From RGIG4097 sp964550635 (lineage in GTDB: Bacteria; Bacillota; Clostridia; Christensenellales; CAG-917), in assembly GCA_964550635.1 (NCBI GenBank), contig CAZJZV010000002.1, forward strand, positions 62,001 through 126,000: a DNA stretch of 64,000 bases. Direction: 5' to 3'. Below the pieces are notes generated by a model, which saw only the letters and a list, made by a program, of their open reading frames with translations, was not told the origin of the DNA and made no database searches. The position numbers were made by a program, and so were the translations under genes. This document shows, one piece after another, positions 16,880 to 22,257 of the stretch (the first letter of the stretch is position 1; the number at the start of each line of letters is the position of its first letter).

Positions 16880-18481
16880 ATGAAAAACCTATTCGCAAAA
16901 ATTACGATAATCGCAGTTTGTGCGCTCTTTGCAGTAGCACTTGTTTTCGGCTCGACCGATAGCGGTGTAGCATTCGCCTACAACAATAGCACCGAAGGGT
17001 GGGAAGAAGGCGTTTTCAACAATCTCGACTACGGCATTTATTGGTATCAAAAGGGAAGGGAAGTCCCTGTCAAGTGGGATAATCCCAATGCAAATTTCGA
17101 TCCGTCCCGTCCGACCGTCATTTTCACACACGGTATGAAACAAAACGAAGGATTTTATTGCCGTGATATTCTTTCAACCTACGAAGATACCCGCGGTTAT
17201 ATGAGCAGTGCGGGCGTCGATTACAACACGGAATACTACGAGAAATATATCGATATGGGTTACAACGTGGGGCATTTCTATTGGAATCAACTCTCCGAAG
17301 AATCCATAACCGGCGACATGAAAATTTGGTCGTCGGATACCGATCTCGGCATGCGCTACTTTGTGTCGGACGAAAGCGGTAAACGGGTGCAGGGGGACGA
17401 GAGCAAAAACCCCACTAAATCGGTTTCCGTCTTGTATGCGGAAAACATAATCTCCGCACTCGGCGAGAATTATAACGGCACTCTTCACCTTATCGGGCAT
17501 TCGATGGGCGGGGATTTGTCCCTTGCGGTTGCGGAAAATCTCTCTATGATGAACGACGACGGCAAGATTTCCGATAATCTCGTGCCCACTCGCGTAACCA
17601 TGCTCGATCCCTATCTCAGTGTGACTCGCGTTGACGGACATATCGACCATAGGGGCGGTGTGGACGCGGAAGGAAAGAGCATAGCGGAACTTTGCTCGGA
17701 AGCGGTCGTAACCCTTGCAAACAGGGGAGTCGCTATCGACGGATACGGCGCGGGTATGTTCATCTACACGCAATATTCGAGCCCTATGGGACAGTTGTCA
17801 TACGGAGATGATTCGGGAACAATCGAACTTCTCACCGAAAGATTTTCGGACAACTGCGTATGGGTGCACCTTGACGGACTCGACAGTGTCTACGGCATGA
17901 CGAGAACTCACTGTGTGGTGCCCGACTACTTCTTCTTGTCCTTGTATCAAGAAAAAGGCGTTGACAATTTCGGGGACGAAGTGCCGTGCGCACTCTCCAC
18001 TGCGGACGAGATTTACGCACTGCGCGGGCGCGCCTATTCGCAAACGATTTCGTCAAAGACGGAGAAGAAATCATATCTCATATCGGACAGCGATTTCACG
18101 AGAGTAGACCGCAACAAAAACAAAGTCAATCTCATTGTGAATTTCACCGTAAACGACGTTTATTGTGCGAAAGTGTTGAATGAAGTCGGCGAAGTGGTAT
18201 ATTCGAGAAATTCCAACGCTCCCATAAACCGCTTGGAAATGGGACTTGAAGAAGGTGTTTATACGATTGAATACTACAATGTGGACGGTGTGACGGATAG
18301 CGCAAACAATCAAACGGTAACACTGTTGGAAGACGACTGCGAAACCCTTGAAATGAGCGTGAGCATAGCGCCGCAAAAAGCAGAGAAAAGCATGGTTTGG
18401 CTCTATGCGCTTCTCGGAGTGCTTGGCGGAATTACGATAGCGTTTGCCGTCACTTGCGCCGTCCTTATGACGAGAAAATAA
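16880..18481 (+). CDS. Cell-surface lipase-like alpha/beta hydrolase with C-terminal membrane anchor
   Basis: The 533-residue protein starts with a signal peptide (about residues 1-33, ending near 'GVAFAYN'). The catalytic region has 'TVIFTHGM' (oxyanion strand/turn) and the nucleophile elbow GHSMGG with Ser208, as in lipases. Candidate acid and base residues occur downstream ('DPYLSV', and 'THCVVPDYF' around 330-340) but cannot be fixed by eye. After a beta-rich region (~390-490) a single transmembrane helix near 500-530 ends in MTRK, so the enzyme would face outward, tethered to the membrane. The substrate is unknown; a lipid or ester is inferred from the elbow only. It has its own promoter and terminator and is monocistronic. 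Confidence 0.8.
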   Translation: MKNLFAKITIIAVCALFAVALVFGSTDSGVAFAYNNSTEGWEEGVFNNLDYGIYWYQKGREVPVKWDNPNANFDPSRPTVIFTHGMKQNEGFYCRDILSTYEDTRGYMSSAGVDYNTEYYEKYIDMGYNVGHFYWNQLSEESITGDMKIWSSDTDLGMRYFVSDESGKRVQGDESKNPTKSVSVLYAENIISALGENYNGTLHLIGHSMGGDLSLAVAENLSMMNDDGKISDNLVPTRVTMLDPYLSVTRVDGHIDHRGGVDAEGKSIAELCSEAVVTLANRGVAIDGYGAGMFIYTQYSSPMGQLSYGDDSGTIELLTERFSDNCVWVHLDGLDSVYGMTRTHCVVPDYFFLSLYQEKGVDNFGDEVPCALSTADEIYALRGRAYSQTISSKTEKKSYLISDSDFTRVDRNKNKVNLIVNFTVNDVYCAKVLNEVGEVVYSRNSNAPINRLEMGLEEGVYTIEYYNVDGVTDSANNQTVTLLEDDCETLEMSVSIAPQKAEKSMVWLYALLGVLGGITIAFAVTCAVLMTRK

Positions 18482-18500
18482 CCCTACGACACTCAAATCT

Positions 18501-18536
18501 GCCGTGTTCACTCTGAATGCGGCGGTTTTTCTTTTT
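18501..18536 (+). terminator. Terminator of the lipase-like gene
   Basis: GCCGTGTTCA (18501-18510), loop CTC, TGAATGCGGC (18514-18523): a 10-bp stem with two G-U wobbles, followed by GG and a T-rich tract. Confidence 0.75.
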
Positions 18537-18558
18537 CGTCGGTTTCAAAAAATAATTA

Positions 18559-18587
18559 TTGCCATATCACAACTTGTCGTGTATAAT
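18559..18587 (+). promoter_or_regulatory. Promoter of the 237-residue membrane protein
   Basis: TTGCCA (18559-18564), 17 bp, TATAAT (18582-18587), 31 bp before the start codon. Confidence 0.75.
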
Positions 18588-18618
18588 TTAATTATTAACT
18601 AAAATTAAGGCGGAAATT

Positions 18619-19332
18619 ATGAAAAATCTTACCAAAACCGAAAAAACCCTTTGGGGACTTATTGGCCTTTCTATCGTTATTATGATATTCGGCTTTTTGT
18701 TCCTTCTCAACGCAATGGGCATGTGCGACTTCTATCCGCACTACAGCGCAATCCCCAACGTTCTCGGCAAATATATCGTCGTCATCGCAACTATGGCATG
18801 CGGTATTATGCTCTTCTCGAACGTCGCAATGCGCTTCCCCGACAAGAAACTCCGCAACGGTCTCACCATTTTCATCACGGCTTTTGCGTTCATCTTGACG
18901 GTGCCCCTTACCTACGTATTCTTCTCCTTGCTCCCGTTCGCATCCAACTATTCCATGGCTGACGTGTTCGCATCCGCAGGCGCAAGCACCCTTTCGGATT
19001 TCACCCCCGAAGTCGTATCCGCATCCGCAGACGTTCTCGGCATCAATGCGATCGACAAAATCATGGGCGTGAACAACATCTATATGGGATTTGCGGACTT
19101 GTTCGGTGAAGGCGCGGGACTTTGGGTAGTGCTCGCAATCATGGCGGTCGTCGGCGTTGTCTTCTTGCTCGAACCGTTGATCGCAGGCATCTGCGTCACC
19201 AAAGGCAAAATGCTCCAACTCTTCGGCAAAAACGAGAAAGGCAAATTCGCACCTATCGCAATCGTCGAACTTCCCGTTGCCAAGGCACAACGTCTTGCGG
19301 AAGAAGAGAGAATCAGAGAAACGATTGTTTGA
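18619..19332 (+). CDS. Four-helix integral membrane protein of unknown function
   Basis: The 237-residue protein is not recognised. It has four clear transmembrane segments (about residues 12-32, 50-68, 82-104 and 164-190), a ~55-residue stretch between segments 3 and 4 rich in Ala, Ser and Asp, and a charged cytoplasmic-type tail ending in 'AEEERIRETIV'. There is no signal peptide and no catalytic motif. AGGCGG lies 6 nt before the ATG. It has its own promoter and terminator, so its neighbours (lipase upstream, rubrerythrin-like gene downstream) say little about its role. Confidence 0.8.
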   Translation: MKNLTKTEKTLWGLIGLSIVIMIFGFLFLLNAMGMCDFYPHYSAIPNVLGKYIVVIATMACGIMLFSNVAMRFPDKKLRNGLTIFITAFAFILTVPLTYVFFSLLPFASNYSMADVFASAGASTLSDFTPEVVSASADVLGINAIDKIMGVNNIYMGFADLFGEGAGLWVVLAIMAVVGVVFLLEPLIAGICVTKGKMLQLFGKNEKGKFAPIAIVELPVAKAQRLAEEERIRETIV

Positions 19333-19349
19333 TGAAAAATAAACTATAA

Positions 19350-19377
19350 AAAAGCGTCTCAAGCGGACGCTTTTTTT
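19350..19377 (+). terminator. Terminator after the membrane protein gene
   Basis: GCGTC (19354-19358) pairs with GACGC (19366-19370), extended by flanking A and T runs, ending in seven Ts. Confidence 0.85.
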
Positions 19378-19379
19378 AT

Positions 19380-19409
19380 AGTGATATTGCTACGCAGTGA
19401 TTGCATAGC
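19380..19409. repeat. Hairpin array, AGTGATATT type (2 units), overlapping a promoter
   Basis: AGTGATATT (19380-19388) + GC-TAC-GC + AGTGATT + GC-ATA-GC, beginning 3 nt after a terminator. The element contributes the -35 of the next promoter (TTGCTA, 19387-19392). Confidence 0.6.
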
Positions 19410-19416
19410 GTATAAT
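19387..19416 (+). promoter_or_regulatory. Promoter of the second rubrerythrin-like gene
   Basis: TTGCTA (19387-19392), 18 bp, TATAAT (19411-19416), 38 bp before the ATG. The -35 falls inside a hairpin-repeat unit. Confidence 0.6.
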
Positions 19417-19454
19417 TTTCGCGCCTTCGGGGATAATAGTATCGGAGGTGCTTA

Positions 19455-20045
19455 ATGAAATTTCAAGATAGCAAAACTTATCACAATCTCGCTCGCGCTT
19501 ACGCAGGCGAATGTCAGGCTCGCACTCGTTACGAATTTATCGAGTACGGCGCAAGAATGCAAGGTTATTCCTGCCTTGCCGAAGTCGTGGATAAAGTCGT
19601 CTACAACGAGTTCAACCACGCAAGAATGTTCTACACTTATCTGCAACAGGACGTCAAAAAACAAATCGACAATATCGATATATCAGCAGGCTATCCTTTC
19701 AAGGAGAAGTGGGACTTGACGGATAATCTCCGCCTTGCCGCAGAGGACGAGAAAACCGAAGCGGAAGAAGTCTATCCCGAATTTGTGAAGATAGCAAAAG
19801 AGGAGGGCTACGACGACGTAGCAGACCTTTTCAAAATGGTCATCGAAGTGGAAAAGAGTCATCAAGCGTTGTTTGAAGAACTCCACAAGCAGATGAAAGA
19901 CGGCTCGTTATACAAGAAAAAAGTCAAGGTAACTTGGAAATGCTCGGGTTGCGGACACACCGAATCCGCCAAAGAAGCGTGGGAAGAATGCCCGCTCTGC
20001 AAAGAAAAACAAGGCGCGGTCATTCTCCACCTAGAAAACGCTTAA
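19455..20045 (+). CDS. Rubrerythrin-family protein (second copy, divergent)
   Basis: This 196-residue protein has the rubrerythrin plan: a ferritin-like diiron domain ('AGECQARTRYEF', 'NEFNHARMFY', 'EEVYPEF', 'EVEKSHQALF') and a C-terminal rubredoxin-like site ('CSGCGH', 'CPLCKEK'). It is about 17 residues longer than the copy at 13287-13826 and clearly a different subfamily; in the first helix pair 'NEFNHA' replaces the usual E-x-x-H context. The probable role is peroxide or oxygen detoxification in an anaerobe. GGAGG lies 6 nt before the ATG. It has its own promoter and terminator. Confidence 0.9.
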   Translation: MKFQDSKTYHNLARAYAGECQARTRYEFIEYGARMQGYSCLAEVVDKVVYNEFNHARMFYTYLQQDVKKQIDNIDISAGYPFKEKWDLTDNLRLAAEDEKTEAEEVYPEFVKIAKEEGYDDVADLFKMVIEVEKSHQALFEELHKQMKDGSLYKKKVKVTWKCSGCGHTESAKEAWEECPLCKEKQGAVILHLENA

Positions 20046-20047
20046 CC

Positions 20048-20079
20048 AAAAAACCGCTTTCAAACAAAAGCGGTTTTTT
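20048..20079 (+). terminator. Bidirectional terminator between convergent genes
   Basis: AAAAAACCGCTT (20048-20059), loop TCAAACAA, AAGCGGTTTTTT (20068-20079). A 30-bp core including the loop is repeated in inverted orientation at 21294-21323. Confidence 0.9.
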
Positions 20080-20094
20080 GATTGGTCGTTGCGA

Positions 20095-20400
20095 TTAATC
20101 TTCGTCGTTGTCTAGATTGTAAATCAGTTTTTCGAGAAGATTTTCGTCTTGTTGTTCTCTTACTTCGACAGGTACGAAATCTCCGAAAAGTTTTGTGAAT
20201 TGCTCTTCGTTGATTCTCGGCGCACCGTTTGCGACGAGTTCTTTTTCAATCAACCAATCCACGTACACGCGCGCTTTTGTCCAAGACAATCCAAATTCGC
20301 GTTGCAAAAGAGACGCGGACGCTTTGCCTTCTTGGATGAACATTTTGAGCGCGGATATTGCAATGTCTTCCAGTTCGTTTTTCGGTTTGTAAATTTCCAT
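20095..20400 (-). CDS. Orphan FtsK-gamma-like winged-helix protein
   Basis: The 101-residue protein has at residues ~12-55 a winged-helix like the gamma domain at the C-terminus of FtsK/SpoIIIE DNA translocases: 'A..MFIQEGKASASLLQREFGLSWTKA' then 'DWLIEKELV'. In FtsK this domain reads KOPS/SRS DNA signals; here it stands alone, followed by ~40 residues with an acidic tail (DNDED). AAGGAGG precedes the ATG. It could be a small DNA-binding regulator or a piece left from a translocase. The domain match is by motif memory, not a search. A good promoter lies at 20451-20479. Confidence 0.75.
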   Translation of the reverse strand: MEIYKPKNELEDIAISALKMFIQEGKASASLLQREFGLSWTKARVYVDWLIEKELVANGAPRINEEQFTKLFGDFVPVEVREQQDENLLEKLIYNLDNDED

Positions 20401-20450
20401 AAAATCCTCCTTGATTTTTCACTGACAATCCTACTCTGATTGTGGATACG

Positions 20451-20479
20451 ATTATATAACAGATTTATTCTTTTATCAA
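20451..20479 (-). promoter_or_regulatory. Promoter of the FtsK-gamma-like gene
   Basis: Minus strand: TTGATA (20479-20474), 17 bp, TATAAT (20456-20451). Confidence 0.75.
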
Positions 20480-20505
20480 TAGCGAAAACAAAAAAACGCA
20501 AAAGA

Positions 20506-20532
20506 AAATCCGTCGCACGTGGCGACGGATTT
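20506..20532 (-). terminator. Terminator of the 47-residue Cys/Lys/Ser peptide gene
   Basis: Minus strand: an 11-bp perfect stem (AAATCCGTCGC / GCGACGGATTT) with a 5-nt loop, then a T-rich tract, 7 nt past the stop at 20540. Confidence 0.85.
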
Positions 20533-20539
20533 CTTTCGA

Positions 20540-20683
20540 TTACTTGCAGTCTTTGCAATCGCAATCCTTACTTGCTTGGCTCTTGGGAGAAGAGTTTTGT
20601 TTGGATTTGGACTTGCTTGCACTGTTTTCACAGTTCTTACCGCAATTTTGAGTGGATTTGCTACCGGATTTTCTGTTATCCAT
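20540..20683 (-). CDS. 47-residue Lys/Ser-rich peptide with a Cys-rich C-terminal tip
   Basis: A short ORF with all the marks of a real gene: AAGGAG with 8 nt to ATG at 20683, an uninterrupted 47 codons, and a strong terminator 7 nt after the stop. The peptide starts MDNRKSGSKST, is dominated by Lys, Ser, Asn and Gln, and has Cys14 and Cys18, then ends 'DCDCKDCK' (three Cys in the last six residues). There is no signal peptide or membrane segment. A metal-binding role (metallothionein-like, or a metal store) is inferred from the Cys/Asp tip only. Family unknown. The promoter is not clear: TATAAA at about 20747-20752 has no well-spaced -35. Confidence 0.72.
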   Translation of the reverse strand: MDNRKSGSKSTQNCGKNCENSASKSKSKQNSSPKSQASKDCDCKDCK

Positions 20684-20830
20684 AAAATTCTCCTTTTTTT
20701 TCGGCTATGCCGTGGTATTGATAGTATTCGCAACGGTGCGCGGTTTTATACGGATTTGCGAAAATTCTATTTTCAATACGACCGCTAAAAAGAAAAATTT
20801 AATATACCTGCGAAAAATGATGAAAATCGT

Positions 20831-20859
20831 TTGACAAAGTTTCCCGTCAATGCTATTAT
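20831..20859 (+). promoter_or_regulatory. Promoter of the tRNA pair
   Basis: TTGACA (20831-20836), 17 bp, TATTAT (20854-20859), 16 bp before tRNA-Ala. Confidence 0.8.
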
Positions 20860-20875
20860 CTTAAAGCATTCACTT

Positions 20876-20951
20876 GGGGGTGTAGCTCAGTTGGTAGAGC
20901 GCTTGATTTGCATTCAAGAGGTCCTCGGTTCGAATCCGTGCATCTCCACCA
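20876..20951 (+). tRNA. tRNA-Ala (anticodon TGC), CCA encoded
   Basis: Cloverleaf visible: acceptor GGGGGTG/CATCTCC with the G3-U70 wobble that identifies alanine, D arm AGCTCAGTTGGTAGAGC, anticodon stem CTTGA/TCAAG with loop TTTGCAT, T arm with GGTTCGAATCC, discriminator A and genomic CCA. Confidence 0.97.
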
Positions 20952-20960
20952 TAAACCCAA

Positions 20961-21037
20961 GGGGTTGTAGCTCAGTTGGTTAGAGCACGCGCCTGATAAG
21001 CGCGAGGTCGATAGTTCGAGTCTATTCAACCCCACCA
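20961..21037 (+). tRNA. tRNA-Ile (anticodon GAT), CCA encoded
   Basis: Acceptor GGGGTTG/CAACCCC, anticodon stem CGCGC/GCGCG with loop CTGATAA (anticodon GAT), T loop TTCGAGT, genomic CCA. It lies 9 nt after tRNA-Ala in the same transcript. The pair usually sits in rRNA operons; here no rRNA is adjacent. Confidence 0.97.
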
Positions 21038-21040
21038 AAA

Positions 21041-21073
21041 AAATAACACGGAAATCATCCGTGTTATTTTTTT
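21041..21073 (+). terminator. Terminator of the tRNA operon
   Basis: A 12-bp perfect stem (AAATAACACGGA 21041-21052; TCCGTGTTATTT 21058-21069) and a T run. Confidence 0.9.
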
Positions 21074-21075
21074 AT

Positions 21076-21245
21076 CCATTGCGAAAGCAATGGTATGTAA
21101 TCACACCCACAGTGTGTATGTAATCAGCCGTAGGCTGCATAGCATCACGCTTTAGCGTGTATCAACTTTCGCAATGATTACATACAAAACTTCGTTTTGA
21201 TTACATTCAACGTTGCACGTTGATTACATACAATACTTTGTATTG
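21076..21245. repeat. Array of small hairpins separated by TATGTAATCA / TGATTACATA spacers
   Basis: From 3 nt after the tRNA terminator, about seven short inverted repeats follow each other: CCATTGC-GAAA-GCAATGG, CACAC-CCACA-GTGTG, CAGCC-GTA-GGCTG, CACGC-TTTA-GCGTG, CAAAAC-TTC-GTTTTG, CAACGT-TGC-ACGTTG and CAATAC-TTT-GTATTG. The stems differ completely yet each is self-complementary. The spacer is TATGTAATCA in the left part (21094-21103, 21117-21126) and its reverse complement TGATTACATA/T in the right part (21175-21184, 21198-21207, 21221-21230), so the array is itself roughly symmetric. No ORF crosses it. Function unknown. Confidence 0.8.
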
Positions 21246-21249
21246 ATTG

Positions 21250-21292
21250 TGCTACGCTCCCGCGAGATTCCCACGCTTCGCTCGGAATGACA
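21250..21292. repeat. Imperfect inverted-repeat element (ATTCC...GGAAT)
   Basis: GCTACGCTCCCGCGAGATTCC followed by CGCTTCGCTCGGAATGACA. The ATTCC/GGAAT arms (21267-21271, 21284-21288) and the wording resemble short dispersed intergenic repeats seen in many bacterial genomes. It abuts the hairpin array. The identification as a dispersed repeat is from memory and needs a search. Confidence 0.4.
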
Positions 21293-21293
21293 G

Positions 21294-21323
21294 AAAAACC
21301 GCTTTTGTTTGAAAGCGGTTTTT
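21294..21323 (-). terminator. Terminator of the ECF S-component-like gene
   Basis: A 30-bp inverted copy of the terminator core at 20049-20078, including the same loop. On the minus strand it ends in five Ts, 68 nt past the stop at 21391. Confidence 0.8.
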
Positions 21324-21360
21324 GATTTTATGGGCGGAAAATTTTTAGTAGACCAAAACT

Positions 21361-21376
21361 GCAAAGCAATATCACT
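21361..21376. repeat. Single hairpin-repeat unit (inverted AGTGATATT)
   Basis: GC-AAA-GC (21361-21367) followed by AATATCACT (21368-21376), the reverse complement of the spacer found at 13215 and 19380. Confidence 0.5.
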
Positions 21377-21390
21377 TCGGCGGAGCGGAT

Positions 21391-22074
21391 TTAGCGAAGG
21401 CGGTTGGTGATTTTGATGATGGCGGGGGAGATGACCGCGCAGACGATGAATTCTATCACAAAGTTCAGGGATAGGACGGATACAAGGACGTATTCGTAGA
21501 CGTTTGAGTCCGTGAGAGTTGCGTAGGCGTCTGTGAAGAAAGCGAATACGCCGAGAATGAATAGCCCTGTGTTCACGATAGGGACGACGGCGGAAGATAG
21601 GATAGCACCGATAAGGGTGTGTTTTTTGAACGCTTTCGAGATGAATCCGCAGATAAGTCCCGCAAGTCCTGTTTTGAGCAGGCACAAAAACACGGTTGCG
21701 ACCGGATTGAATACGAAGAAAAAGCCGAGAGTGGCGGGAGCGGTCAGGGTGATTATGCCATTCAAAATTCCGAGCAACATACCGCAGACTGCTCCATACG
21801 CGCACGCGCCTACAATAATAGGAATAAGGGCGAGATTGAGATTGACCTGTCCTGTTTGAACGTAATTGGAGATGAAGGACAACACGATTTCAAGGGCAAC
21901 GAAAATCGCAATACCGGTGATTTTTCGGGATTTGGATTTTTTGTTTGAAGTCGAAACGCTTTCTTCGCACGGAAAAAACTCCTCTGCATTTGCAGTGGTT
22001 GTTTCTTCGACGCCTATTGAATCGTTTTCGTCGCCGTTGTGTATTGTTTTTTCGTCGTAATCTCGTTCGTTCAT
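21391..22074 (-). CDS. ECF-transporter S-component-like membrane protein
   Basis: With the ATG at 22074 the protein has 227 residues: a ~45-residue acidic, Ser/Thr-rich cytoplasmic N-terminus, a basic stretch (NKKSKSRK), then about six transmembrane helices. The pattern 'QVNLNLALIPIIVGACAYG...LLGILNGI' followed by 'FFFVFNPVATVFLCLLKTGLAGLICG' is typical of the substrate-binding (S) subunits of energy-coupling factor vitamin importers. The vitamin cannot be told, and no EcfA/EcfT genes are here, so it would share a common module. A TTG start at 22110 is possible, but it coincides with the -35 box of the promoter at 22082-22110; ATG 22074 lies 7 nt after the -10 and has no Shine-Dalgarno, implying a leaderless message. 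Confidence 0.78.
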   Translation of the reverse strand: MNERDYDEKTIHNGDENDSIGVEETTTANAEEFFPCEESVSTSNKKSKSRKITGIAIFVALEIVLSFISNYVQTGQVNLNLALIPIIVGACAYGAVCGMLLGILNGIITLTAPATLGFFFVFNPVATVFLCLLKTGLAGLICGFISKAFKKHTLIGAILSSAVVPIVNTGLFILGVFAFFTDAYATLTDSNVYEYVLVSVLSLNFVIEFIVCAVISPAIIKITNRLR

Positions 22075-22081
22075 GGGTATG

Positions 22082-22110
22082 ATTGTAGACGATAACCGCC
22101 TTTCCGTCAA
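22082..22110 (-). promoter_or_regulatory. Promoter for a leaderless transcript (ECF S-component-like gene)
   Basis: Minus strand: TTGACG (22110-22105), 17 bp, TACAAT (22087-22082), then 7 nt to ATG 22074. Confidence 0.65.
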
Positions 22111-22225
22111 ACGCTCCGTGTAGGTTTTTGCGTTTTGCGGGGTATATTTTCGTCCTATCGTGCGTAAAATAAGTTTTTTGGAGATTTTTTTCGGAATTTT
22201 TTAGGACTTTAGGATTTTCGGAGAG

Positions 22226-22231
22226 TATAAT
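22226..22231 (+). promoter_or_regulatory. Possible -10 box for the dnaG-rpoD operon
   Basis: TATAAT at 22226-22231, 26 bp before the dnaG start. No convincing -35 is seen at 16-18 bp, so the call is tentative. Confidence 0.35.
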
Positions 22232-22257
22232 AAGTGAAAAGACTTAAGGACGGTAGT

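Noticed and set aside
21076..21300. tRNA-linked integrated element or attachment site after tRNA-Ile
   Set aside because: No integrase, no direct repeat of the tRNA 3' end and no foreign genes; the hairpin array explains the sequence.
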